Origin: Gilvibacter sp. SZ-19 | GTDB lineage: Bacteria > Bacteroidota > Bacteroidia > Flavobacteriales > Flavobacteriaceae | DNA length: 64,000 nucleotides | NCBI RefSeq assembly: GCF_002163875.1 | Contig: NZ_CP019333.1 | Span: 2,176,864 to 2,240,863, forward strand | Direction of reading: 5' to 3' | In this document: piece by piece, positions 17,647 through 25,835 of the stretch | How positions within the stretch are numbered: position 1 is the first letter of the stretch | Layout: each line of letters opens with the position of its first letter | Made by a program: the position numbers and the translations under genes | The notes under the pieces: model-generated | Database searches by the model: none | The model's input: only the letters and a program-made list of their open reading frames with translations | What the model was told of the DNA's origin: nothing

Positions 17647-17786
17647 TGCCCTAAAGTGAACGCAGTTCTACTTTAGGGTTGTTTTTTTAGTGCGCATGCC
17701 GCGGTCGCGGCACCGGGCTTTCACTACTCGCTATTTGCTTAGCAAATGAGCTCAAACAGGTCGCTCAATCCCTTGCGCGGGGTAAT
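17647..17786 (-). repeat. Structured interspersed repeat, copy 2 (minus orientation)
   Basis: Read on the minus strand it has the same blocks as 15114-15280: TACCCCGCGCAAGGGATTG, GACCTGTTTGAGCTC, a stem, GCGAGTAGTGAAAGCCCG, then a terminal hairpin. The stem here is ATTTGC/GCAAAT (17733-17747), where copy 1 has TTTTACC/GGTAAAA. The terminal hairpin is CCCTAAAGT/ACTTTAGGG (17649-17678), where copy 1 has CCCTGAAGC/GCTTCAGGG. The bases differ but pairing is kept. Confidence 0.8.
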
Positions 17787-17880
17787 TGCCTTTTTGTTAT
17801 AAATAATGATTAGATTTTCGCGCAGAGGTCGGCGTACCGTTTTTACGAGGCTCAATCGAAGTCGCATTATTACGGCTTTA

Positions 17881-18372
17881 CTATCTTTTCATCTCAATAA
17901 CTTCAAGATTCTGAATCTTCTCTCCATCAATCTCAAAGCGAAGCATAGTCCTTACTTTATGAAACCCATGCTTACCAATGGCGCCGGGGTTCATGTGTAG
18001 CAAGCCTGTTTTTTTATCGGGCATTACCTTTAAGATGTGTGAATGCCCGCAAATAAAGAGTTTGGGTGGGTTGCGATAAATTTCTTCGCGCACGCGTTGA
18101 TTGTAGCGCCCCGGATTGCCTCCAATGTGGGTGATCCATACATCGACACCTTCACACATAAAACGATTGTGCTCCGGGAACTCTGCTCGTGCCTCGGCAT
18201 CGTCTATGTTGCCGTAAACTGCGCGTAGGGGTTTTAGGGCTTTGAGTTGGTCGGTAACTTTAAGATCGCCTATGTCTCCGGCATGCCATACCTCGTCGGC
18301 CCCAGAGGCATATTCCAAGATTCTATCGTCGATATAGGAGTGGGTATCAGAAAGCAGTAGGATTTTGGTCAT
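17881..18372 (-). CDS. YfcE/MJ0936-type metallophosphoesterase
   Basis: 163 residues from ATG at 18372; the open frame extends to 18435, but MTKILLLSDTHSYID is the family start. Motifs of the calcineurin-like fold are clear: SDTH (Asp and His metal ligands), HAGDIGD, VYGNIDD (GNxD), THIGG and CGHSHI. These bind two divalent metals and hydrolyse phosphodiester or phosphomonoester bonds; the physiological substrate is unknown. The start is 38 bp from the divergent truA start, so the two share an upstream region containing a plus-strand -7 box at 18382-18389. Confidence 0.9.
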   Translation of the reverse strand: MTKILLLSDTHSYIDDRILEYASGADEVWHAGDIGDLKVTDQLKALKPLRAVYGNIDDAEARAEFPEHNRFMCEGVDVWITHIGGNPGRYNQRVREEIYRNPPKLFICGHSHILKVMPDKKTGLLHMNPGAIGKHGFHKVRTMLRFEIDGEKIQNLEVIEMKR

Positions 18373-18381
18373 GGGAAGCCT

Positions 18382-18389
18382 TATCTTTG
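18382..18389 (+). promoter_or_regulatory. Probable truA -7 box
   Basis: TATCTTTG (TAnnTTTG) is 21 bp before the truA TTG start. The nearest TTG upstream is only 14 bp away, so the -33 element is unclear. Confidence 0.45.
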
Positions 18390-18410
18390 CAGCTGTAAAA
18401 GTACGAGAAC

Positions 18411-19157
18411 TTGCGGTATTTTTTAGAAATAGCATTTGACGGCACCGACTTTCACGGCTGGCAACGCCAACCCAATGCCATCAGCGTGCAAGAAGCTTTA
18501 GAAGAAGCCTTGCGTCTGGTATGTAAGATAGATACTGGGATAGTGGGCGCGGGACGAACCGATACCGGAGTGCATGCTGCCCAGATCATGGCACATGTAG
18601 ATACCGATCTCTCTTTAGAGGAACCCCAGTGGCAAGACAAGTTAAACAGTTTCTTACCGCCATCCATCAGCATAAAATCCATAAGAGCGGTACAAGACGA
18701 TGCTCATGCGCGCTTTCACGCCACAGGCAGAACTTATAAATATTACATCAGCCTTGGGAAAGATCCTTTTGGGGTGCGCTTTAGTCATGTTTTGCACAGA
18801 AATCCAGATGTAGCTCTAATGAACCAGGCGGCCCAATTACTGCTTGGGACACAAGATTTTCAGTGTTTTTCGCGTTCCAATACCGATGTGAAGACCTATA
18901 TCTGCAATTTGACAACGGCCCATTGGGAGCAAGAAGGTCATAAGCTCGTTTTTACTATTACTGCGGATCGTTTTTTGCGCAATATGGTGCGTGCAGTAGT
19001 AGGAACGCTATTAGAGGTAGGCTACGGAAAAAGAACTGTGGAATCTATTCCAGAACTTATCGCATCAAAAAATAGGAGCGAGGCAGGGGCTTCAGCTCCG
19101 GCAAAAGGCTTATTTTTACACAAGGTTAGCTATCCAGAAGCCCTCTACAGATCATGA
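18411..19157 (+). CDS. truA: tRNA pseudouridine(38-40) synthase
   Basis: 248 residues. It isomerises uridines at positions 38-40 of the tRNA anticodon arm. The opening MRYFLEIAFDGTDFHGWQRQ is the standard TruA N-terminus, so the TTG at 18411 is taken as start; no in-frame ATG is nearby. The catalytic Asp51 sits in GAGRTDTGVHA. The C-terminal FLRNMVRAVVGTLLEVG is also typical. The stop overlaps the ABC exporter start by 4 bp (ATGA), indicating translational coupling. Confidence 0.95.
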   Translation: MRYFLEIAFDGTDFHGWQRQPNAISVQEALEEALRLVCKIDTGIVGAGRTDTGVHAAQIMAHVDTDLSLEEPQWQDKLNSFLPPSISIKSIRAVQDDAHARFHATGRTYKYYISLGKDPFGVRFSHVLHRNPDVALMNQAAQLLLGTQDFQCFSRSNTDVKTYICNLTTAHWEQEGHKLVFTITADRFLRNMVRAVVGTLLEVGYGKRTVESIPELIASKNRSEAGASAPAKGLFLHKVSYPEALYRS

Positions 19158-20920
19158 GCGAAAAATCCGGAAAGGCATTCGATTTTAAATTATTCAAAAG
19201 ACTCTTAGGGTATACCCAAGCCTATAAGGGTACTTTTTATTTTGTGGCCTTTTCTGTGATCATGATGTCTGTGTTGGGTGTGGCACGTCCTTATGTGCTC
19301 AAATTAGCCATGGACCAGGCCATCAGTGGAAAGAACGCAGAACTGCTGCTCTTCTTTGTACTGCTTATGGCAGGAATGCTGCTTTTTGAGGTCTTGTTTC
19401 AGTTCTCCTTTATCTTTTACGCAAACTGGTTAGGGCAAAGTGTTATTAGAGACATCCGCGTGAAGCTGTTTGGACATATGCTGCGCTTTAAAATGGCCTA
19501 TTTTGACAAAAGTGCTGTGGGGCGTTTAACCACAAGAGCTGTAAACGATATTGAAACCATTTCGAGCATCTTCTCTCAAGGGCTCTTTATGATAATCAGT
19601 GATCTGCTTAAAATGGTTGCCGTATTGGGAGTGATGTTCTTTATGAGTTGGGAACTCTCTCTTATTATCTTACCTATTTTGCCGGTCTTGGTCTATGCGA
19701 CAAGGGTTTTCCAAAGAGCAATGAAATCTGCTTTTGAGGAAGTGCGCACCCAGGTGGCCAATCTAAACACCTTTGTGCAAGAACGCATTACCGGAATGAA
19801 GATCGTGCAGTTGTTTGCTAGAGAGGACACCGAATACAAGGCTTTTCACGCCATAAACGAAAAGCACAAAAAAGCTTGGATCCGTACGGTTTGGTATAAC
19901 TCTATCTTCTTTCCAATAGCAGAGATCGCATCTTCTGTAGCGATTGGTCTAATTGCCTGGTATGGTGCTAGAGACATCATAGGAGGGGGTAATATTTCTG
20001 TTGGAGACATTACGGCTTTTATCATGTTGTCGCAAATGCTCTTTAGACCGCTGCGTCAAATTGCAGACAAGTTCAACACCTTACAGATGGGAATGGTTGC
20101 TGCCAATCGCGTGTTTGGAGTGCTAGATACCGAATCGCAAATTGCCAACCAGGGTACGCAAACTTGGGACGACGCCAAAGGTGAGATCACTTTCCAAGAC
20201 GTTCGCTTTAGCTATGTGGAAGACGAAGAAGTACTCAAAGGTATCTCCTTTAAGGTAGCGCCCGGACAAACTGTGGCCATAGTAGGCGCAACAGGGGCCG
20301 GAAAGTCTACCATCATTAACTTGCTCTCGCGCTTGTATGAGCGCAATTCTGGAGTCATTGCTGTAGATGGTCTCCCTATAGAAGAGTATCGTTTGGAATC
20401 GCTAAGAAAAGGTATCGCTATAGTTTTGCAAGACGTTTTCTTATTTGCGGATTCTATATTTAATAACATTACCCTGAATGATCCAAACATCTCCGAAGAA
20501 GAGGTGATCGCTGCGGCAAAACAGATCGGGGTGCACGACTTTATCGAGAGCTTACCCAACGGCTATCACTACAATGTAAAGGAGCGCGGAAGCATGCTCT
20601 CTTCTGGACAGCGACAACTATTGGCCTTTTTGAGAGCTTATGTGAGTCAGCCGGATATTCTCATCTTAGACGAAGCGACCTCCTCCATAGATACCTATTC
20701 CGAAGAGCTCATTCAAAAAGCCACAGAAAAACTTACCGAAGGACGCACTTCACTAGTTATCGCGCACCGTTTGGCTACCGTAAAAAAGGCCGACACCATT
20801 ATTGTCATGGATCAAGGAAAGATCGTGGAGCAAGGCTCGCATCAGGAGTTATTGGCCATAGACGGAGGCTACTACAAGAACCTCTACGAGGTGCAATTTA
20901 TGGCAGAAGAGGCTGTCTAG
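19154..20920 (+). CDS. ABC exporter, fused permease-ATPase (MsbA/Sav1866 type)
   Basis: 588 residues. Six membrane helices lie within residues 20-310, followed by a nucleotide-binding domain with Walker A GATGAGKST (about 377-385), signature LSSGQRQ (about 481), Walker B ILILDEATSSID (about 502) and the H-loop IAHRLATVKKAD. The signature starts LSSGQ, which is within family variation. It would act as a homodimer in the inner membrane exporting lipid or drug-like substrates; the substrate cannot be inferred. It is coupled to truA by a 4-bp overlap. Confidence 0.93.
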   Translation: MSEKSGKAFDFKLFKRLLGYTQAYKGTFYFVAFSVIMMSVLGVARPYVLKLAMDQAISGKNAELLLFFVLLMAGMLLFEVLFQFSFIFYANWLGQSVIRDIRVKLFGHMLRFKMAYFDKSAVGRLTTRAVNDIETISSIFSQGLFMIISDLLKMVAVLGVMFFMSWELSLIILPILPVLVYATRVFQRAMKSAFEEVRTQVANLNTFVQERITGMKIVQLFAREDTEYKAFHAINEKHKKAWIRTVWYNSIFFPIAEIASSVAIGLIAWYGARDIIGGGNISVGDITAFIMLSQMLFRPLRQIADKFNTLQMGMVAANRVFGVLDTESQIANQGTQTWDDAKGEITFQDVRFSYVEDEEVLKGISFKVAPGQTVAIVGATGAGKSTIINLLSRLYERNSGVIAVDGLPIEEYRLESLRKGIAIVLQDVFLFADSIFNNITLNDPNISEEEVIAAAKQIGVHDFIESLPNGYHYNVKERGSMLSSGQRQLLAFLRAYVSQPDILILDEATSSIDTYSEELIQKATEKLTEGRTSLVIAHRLATVKKADTIIVMDQGKIVEQGSHQELLAIDGGYYKNLYEVQFMAEEAV

Positions 20921-20922
20921 CC

Positions 20923-21723
20923 TTATGCTCCAAAGGCCGATCCGAAAGCAAGCATAAAGAGAATGGTTGCAATAATTATAAAGATATAGAGACCTAGTCC
21001 CACTAAAATAAAGAGCAGGGATCGCCAGACTATACCCAAGAAACTGAGTTGAAACACCCGCTTGTACACATAGGCACTGAACAAGAAGTTGATGGCGAGG
21101 ATCCAATAACTCATTTTCATATAATTCGCTCCCAGAGGCAATAAGATCAGTACGGGGATCGTCATGGCGAGGCTCAACCAAGATTGCGTATAGCCCACAA
21201 TGACAATATGCTTCAAATAAGAGTAGGCTTTCTGTCTTATAAACGTGATCTTAGACAAAAGTGCATAGATGGGGATCATCAGTATGTAGAGAATGGCCTG
21301 GTATTCCATCCACCACATATTTGCTGTCGGGTCTTCTTGATTTAAGCTTTGTAAGAATGGATTGTTCTTAGAAGATTCACCCATAGCGTCGATCATCCAT
21401 TGCATGTCTAAGGACTCCGGATAAAAATTGCGCACCACAAAGATCATAAGCCCACTCGCCGTCAAGGCAACGGCAAGCCAATTGGCCAAATTCATATGAC
21501 GTTTCCGCACCCCGTCTATATAACCATCTATGACCGCTTTGGGCCTAATTAGCATATCGCGTAGGGTTCTTACAAGTAAGTTTCTGTCTAAATTCAGGAA
21601 TCGCTCCTCAAAATCTTGAGTGACGTATTTAAAGGTAAAAGGTTCTAAAATGACACGCGCACCACAATGGTTACAGAATTGCGCACCGTGTTCTAGGGGT
21701 TCATTGCAGTTTTTACAATTCAT
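20923..21723 (-). CDS. DUF3667 zinc-ribbon membrane protein
   Basis: 266 residues. The N-terminus is a zinc ribbon, MNCKNCNEPLEHGAQFCNHCG, with two CxxC pairs. A conserved amphipathic region follows (RTLRDMLIRPKAVIDGYIDG, typical of DUF3667), then about five hydrophobic segments from residue 80 to the end. The family is common in Bacteroidota and of unknown function. It lies 4 bp after the cdaA stop on the same strand, so it is probably in the folP-cdaA transcript or translationally coupled to cdaA. Confidence 0.85.
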   Translation of the reverse strand: MNCKNCNEPLEHGAQFCNHCGARVILEPFTFKYVTQDFEERFLNLDRNLLVRTLRDMLIRPKAVIDGYIDGVRKRHMNLANWLAVALTASGLMIFVVRNFYPESLDMQWMIDAMGESSKNNPFLQSLNQEDPTANMWWMEYQAILYILMIPIYALLSKITFIRQKAYSYLKHIVIVGYTQSWLSLAMTIPVLILLPLGANYMKMSYWILAINFLFSAYVYKRVFQLSFLGIVWRSLLFILVGLGLYIFIIIATILFMLAFGSAFGA

Positions 21724-21727
21724 GAGC

Positions 21728-22501
21728 TTAGCTTAAATCGGTTCTGATGATTTCGCCGAGGGCTTCAAAATTGTCGTAAGCTATGAATTCCCCGTCTTTA
21801 ATGTAACTGATCTGCCCGTTCTCTTCTGAGACCACAAGGCATAAAGCGTCCGTTTTTTCTGTTATACCTATGGCAGCGCGATGCCTCAGGCCAAATCTTA
21901 AGGGGATGTTTCTGTCGTTGGATACCGGTAAGATCACGCGAGTAGCTGTAATAGTATTTCCTTCTATAACCATGGCGCCGTCGTGCAGCGGGCTGTTCTT
22001 AAAGAATATACTTTCTATAATTGGCTGATTTACCTCTGCATTCATGCGGTCTCCTGTATTCTTTACAAAGTCCAGATTGGTATTGCGTTCTATCACTATT
22101 AATGCTCCGGCATATTGAGCTCCCATTTTTTTACAGGCCGCTAGTATATCCTGCACATTGGTACTGACAGAATCACCGGTGTTGTTTAGTTTGAATTGTT
22201 TGAAGAATTTCTTGCGGGCCTTAAAGTTGGTTGAACCTACCATTAGTAAGAATTTGCGGATCTCCTGCTGAAAAACGACAATAAGGGCAAAAACTCCAGC
22301 TCCTAAGAATCCACCGAGGATCTTGCTAAAGAGTTCCATCTCTAGAAGTTCTGTAAACTTCCATACTGTATAGAGAATCACGATCCCTATGAATATGTTG
22401 ATCGCAACCGTTCCTTTTACCAAGCGGTAGAGGTAAAACAGCAGCGCCGCCACCAAGACGATGTCTACAATATCAATAACACGGATGTCTAAGAGGTCCA
22501 A
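21728..22501 (-). CDS. cdaA: Diadenylate cyclase CdaA
   Basis: 257 residues. Three N-terminal membrane helices (about 8-75) are followed by a DisA_N cyclase domain with the two catalytic signatures DGA (SPLHDGAMVI) and RHR (LRHRAAIG). It makes cyclic di-AMP from two ATP at the membrane; c-di-AMP controls osmolyte and potassium balance and wall homeostasis in other bacteria. It follows folP by 56 bp on the same strand, a pairing I recall as common in Bacteroidota. No CdaR-like regulator is adjacent. Confidence 0.95.
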   Translation of the reverse strand: MDLLDIRVIDIVDIVLVAALLFYLYRLVKGTVAINIFIGIVILYTVWKFTELLEMELFSKILGGFLGAGVFALIVVFQQEIRKFLLMVGSTNFKARKKFFKQFKLNNTGDSVSTNVQDILAACKKMGAQYAGALIVIERNTNLDFVKNTGDRMNAEVNQPIIESIFFKNSPLHDGAMVIEGNTITATRVILPVSNDRNIPLRFGLRHRAAIGITEKTDALCLVVSEENGQISYIKDGEFIAYDNFEALGEIIRTDLS

Positions 22502-22557
22502 CGCTTTTGAGCTTTGCTTGTAAATTTAACAAATTAATGCGAAGTCTAAAGCCGCTT

Positions 22558-23406
22558 TTATTGGCGCGATGCCGACAGGGCTTTATGGAGTTTTATACAT
22601 TCCACAGCCTCAGCTACATCGTGTACTCTCAAGATATTGGCGCCTCTATCTAAGGCCCAGGCATTTAAGGCTGTAGTGCCATTTAAGGCATTTTGAGCAG
22701 TGGTGTCTAAGGTTCTGTAGATCATTGATTTTCTAGAAACACCTACAAGTATGGCGCAATTCAAGTCGTTCAGTTCTTGTATCCTGTCTAGCAGCTGGTA
22801 ATTCTGCTCCACGGTTTTGGCAAAGCCAAACCCAGGATCAATGATCACGTCATTGATCCCCAGCGCGCGAGCGCTGTGGAGCTGGGTAGCAAAGTATTCT
22901 TTGATCTCCAAGATGAGGTTGTTATACTCGGTAAGCGACTTCATAGTCTGTGGCGTGCCTCGCATATGCATCATGATGTAGGGCACTTGCAACTCTGCAA
23001 TAGTAGGTAACATCTGCGTGTCCAAATGCCCGCCGCTAATATCATTTACCATCGCTGCACCAGCTCTAATAGCCTCCCGTGCCACTTCGCTTCTAAAGGT
23101 GTCCACACTGATAAGGGCCTCTGGATGTGCTTTTAAAATGGCTTCAATGACTGGAATAACACGCTGTGTTTCTGCTTGCGAAGTAATGTCATCTGCGCCA
23201 GGTCTTGAGGAATAGCCGCCAACATCCAAGAATCTAGCTCCGGCATGGAGCATTGCTGTGGCAGTTTGCACAGCTTTTTGAACTTCTAGATTGGCTCCGC
23301 CGTTATAAAAGGAATCTGGGGTCACGTTGATGATCCCCATAACTTGCGGTTCTTCTAAGGATATCAATTGGCCTTTACAGTTTATGGATTTCCAGTTTGG
23401 GATCAT
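22558..23406 (-). CDS. folP: Dihydropteroate synthase
   Basis: 282 residues. It condenses para-aminobenzoate with dihydropterin pyrophosphate in folate synthesis and is the target of sulfonamides. Motifs visible are MGIINVTPDSFYNGG (pterin loop 1), DVGGYSSRPGA (loop 2), VNDISGG, and DPGFGFAKTVEQNY. Length is normal. It is divergent from the DUF1599 gene, with a 132-bp intergenic region. Confidence 0.95.
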   Translation of the reverse strand: MIPNWKSINCKGQLISLEEPQVMGIINVTPDSFYNGGANLEVQKAVQTATAMLHAGARFLDVGGYSSRPGADDITSQAETQRVIPVIEAILKAHPEALISVDTFRSEVAREAIRAGAAMVNDISGGHLDTQMLPTIAELQVPYIMMHMRGTPQTMKSLTEYNNLILEIKEYFATQLHSARALGINDVIIDPGFGFAKTVEQNYQLLDRIQELNDLNCAILVGVSRKSMIYRTLDTTAQNALNGTTALNAWALDRGANILRVHDVAEAVECIKLHKALSASRQ

Positions 23407-23538
23407 TATCTATCAGCAGGGATTTGCTCAAAATTAGTGCTAATCGGCGAAATTCAAGGCCGAATTCTAAAAGATTCAAAAAAGGCGTGAACTTTTCAAT
23501 AATTTAAGCGAAATTTACGCAAACAATCCGACGATTTT

Positions 23539-24096
23539 ATGGCCCAAACAGCAATGCAATACGATGCGGTTATCGCCCAATGCAGAAGCTTGTTCATTAA
23601 GAAAATGAAAGATTACGGTAGTGCTTGGCGCATATTAAGATTGCCGTCGCTGACCGATCAGATCTTTATCAAAGCCCAGCGCATTCGCAGCTTGCAACAA
23701 AACGAGCAGCGCAAGGTCGATGAGGGAGAAGCGCCAGAATTCATCGGGATCATCAATTACTGTGTGATGGCTTTGGTTCAGCTGGAATTAGGGGTGGTAG
23801 AACAACCCGATCTCAACCTGGATCAGGCTGTGAGTCAATACGACGAAAAGATCGCTATCACCAAGCAATTGATGCTTGACAAGAACCACGATTATGGTGA
23901 AGCTTGGCGTGACATGCGCGTGAGCTCCCTTACGGACCTTATCCTTCAGAAACTACTGCGCGTAAAGCAGATAGAGGACAATCAAGGTAAGACCTTGGTG
24001 TCAGAAGGAATAGACGCCAATTATCAGGACATGATCAATTATGCGGTCTTTGCGCTCATTCATATGGGACATGCCCAGGCTGCGACCGAAGTTTAA
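23539..24096 (+). CDS. DUF1599 protein with two internal repeats
   Basis: 185 residues made of two similar halves. The first has KKMKDYGSAWRILRLPSLTDQIFIKAQRIR and the second has KNHDYGEAWRDMRVSSLTDLILQKLLRVK, each followed by an IINYCVMAL/MINYAVFAL helix. This is the DUF1599 family, which Pfam links to nucleotide modification; no function has been shown. It begins 132 bp from the divergent folP and is followed 17 bp later by the DoxX-type gene. Confidence 0.88.
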   Translation: MAQTAMQYDAVIAQCRSLFIKKMKDYGSAWRILRLPSLTDQIFIKAQRIRSLQQNEQRKVDEGEAPEFIGIINYCVMALVQLELGVVEQPDLNLDQAVSQYDEKIAITKQLMLDKNHDYGEAWRDMRVSSLTDLILQKLLRVKQIEDNQGKTLVSEGIDANYQDMINYAVFALIHMGHAQAATEV

Positions 24097-24113
24097 TCCA
24101 ATTCCCATATAGT

Positions 24114-25835
24114 TTGAAATATTTAGTAGGCTTTTCTCGAATTTTTGTCGGAATCCTTTTTCTTATCAGTGGATTCATCAAACTCAACGATCCTGTTGGT
24201 TTTTCCTTTAAACTCAAAGAATACTTTGCTGCGGAGGTTCTTAATCTGGAATTCCTGATACCCTTTGCACTGCTTATAGCGGTGGTGGTTGTGATCTACG
24301 AGGTACTGCTTGGAGTGATGATTATTTTAGGTTATGCCCGTAAGTTCACGGTTTGGAGTTTGCTGCTGATGATCGTTTTCTTCACTTTCTTGACCTTCTA
24401 TTCTGCAGTAACTGGAAAGGTGACCGATTGTGGCTGCTTTGGAGATGCTATGAAACTCACACCTTGGGAAAGCTTCTACAAGGATTTGGTCCTTTTGGTG
24501 CTTATTTTAATTCTGTTCATTGGGCAAAAACACATTCAACCCTTCTTTGACAAACAAGTGCGTAGGGCAGTGGTCTTGTTGTCTTTTGTAGCCTCCATGG
24601 TTTTCTGCTACCACGTGCTTATGCATTTACCAGCCATCGATTTTAGGCCTTATAAAATAGGAGCCAATATTCAAGAGGGTATGAGTGTTCCTGCTGATGC
24701 GCCAAAGGCGATTTACGAGTACACTTGGAAATTCGATGTGAACGGTCAAGAGAAAGAAAATAAGACCTTTGGAGACTATCCAGATACAGAAGGGGAACTT
24801 ATTGGTTACGAAACCAATTTGGTTCAAGAGGGTTACGAACCGCCTATTCACGATTTTACCATAGAACGCAATGGCGAGGATCAGGCTGCTGTCTTATTGG
24901 AAGAACCTAACCTGATCGTAGTGGTGGCCTATTCGCTTTCCAATACTGAATTAGAAGGTTACGACAATATTAGAGCCATAACCAATCAAGCTATTAAGAA
25001 CGGCTATAAGGTTATTGGAATGTCTGCCTCTAGTGCCGAAGAGACCGAAATTTTAAAGGAAAAATACGAGCTGAATTTTGACTTTTATTTCTGCGATGAG
25101 ACCACCCTTAAGACCATAATTCGTTCCAACCCTGGAGTTTTGGAACTTCAGAAAGGGACCATCATGCAGAAGCTGCACTGGAACGATGCGCTCGAATTAC
25201 AGCTCAACGAGTTAGAAGGAGCCATGCCCAATCTAGATTTCAATTTGAAACGTCGACTGGACAGTATTGCTATTTTGGACCAACGTTATCGTAAACTTAT
25301 TATGGCGAGTTCCGACGAGGAGCGTAAGGCCATAGGAGAAGCCATGGGTCTATCGCCAGACGAATACAACGGGGATCTTTGGGGTAAGCAAATGGCCATA
25401 GATAAAAGTAATTTGCTCTTTGTAGAGCGGATTTTAAATACGCAGGGATACCCTGGGAAAAGCGTTGTTGGCGAATCCACAAGTACAGCGGCTTGGTATG
25501 TGATACAGCACAATCCGGAGAAGATCCCAGATTATTTGGATATGATGAAAGCTGCCGCCGCAAAAGACGAGCTGCCTTTCCGCTTGGTCGCCATGATGGA
25601 AGACCGCTATCTGATGAATGAGAACAAGTTGCAAGAATACGGAACCCAAGGAATGTCTTATAGCGATGCGCGAGGAGATTTCATTTGGCCTATACGCGAT
25701 CCGGAAACCGTTAATGAAAGACGAAAAGCTGCTGGCTTCACACAAACTATAGAGGAGTATGCTGCAGATCTCTTCGGCGAAGATTTTCAGTACAAGGTAC
25801 TGACCTTAGAAGACGTACAACAAGAGGAGCAATAG
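24114..25835 (+). CDS. DoxX (BT_3928-like) membrane protein fused to thioredoxin-like and DUF6624 domains
   Basis: 573 residues. TTG at 24114 is the only plausible start (MKYLVGFSRIFVGILFLISG). Residues 1-150 are a four-helix DoxX/MauE-type membrane domain with the DCGCFGD motif. Residues 240-375 look like a thioredoxin-like fold without a CxxC pair (NLIVVVAYSLSNTELEGY ... VIGMSASSAEE). Residues 379-560 resemble DUF6624 (LDSIAILDQRYRKLI, YPGKSVVGE, WYVIQHNP, MMEDRYLMNENKLQEYGTQ). BT_3928-like relatives usually lack the last part. The role may be redox or respiratory, as for other DoxX proteins, but this is uncertain. The stop overlaps the next start. Confidence 0.82.
   Translation: MKYLVGFSRIFVGILFLISGFIKLNDPVGFSFKLKEYFAAEVLNLEFLIPFALLIAVVVVIYEVLLGVMIILGYARKFTVWSLLLMIVFFTFLTFYSAVTGKVTDCGCFGDAMKLTPWESFYKDLVLLVLILILFIGQKHIQPFFDKQVRRAVVLLSFVASMVFCYHVLMHLPAIDFRPYKIGANIQEGMSVPADAPKAIYEYTWKFDVNGQEKENKTFGDYPDTEGELIGYETNLVQEGYEPPIHDFTIERNGEDQAAVLLEEPNLIVVVAYSLSNTELEGYDNIRAITNQAIKNGYKVIGMSASSAEETEILKEKYELNFDFYFCDETTLKTIIRSNPGVLELQKGTIMQKLHWNDALELQLNELEGAMPNLDFNLKRRLDSIAILDQRYRKLIMASSDEERKAIGEAMGLSPDEYNGDLWGKQMAIDKSNLLFVERILNTQGYPGKSVVGESTSTAAWYVIQHNPEKIPDYLDMMKAAAAKDELPFRLVAMMEDRYLMNENKLQEYGTQGMSYSDARGDFIWPIRDPETVNERRKAAGFTQTIEEYAADLFGEDFQYKVLTLEDVQQEEQ

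Larger units (their letters stand above)
17586..17880. other. Gene-free stretch with a terminator and a structured repeat
   Basis: Holds the DUF4293 terminator (17611-17645) and the inverted copy of the structured repeat (17647-17786). The remaining 95 bp or so before the phosphoesterase stop show nothing recognisable. Confidence 0.6.
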
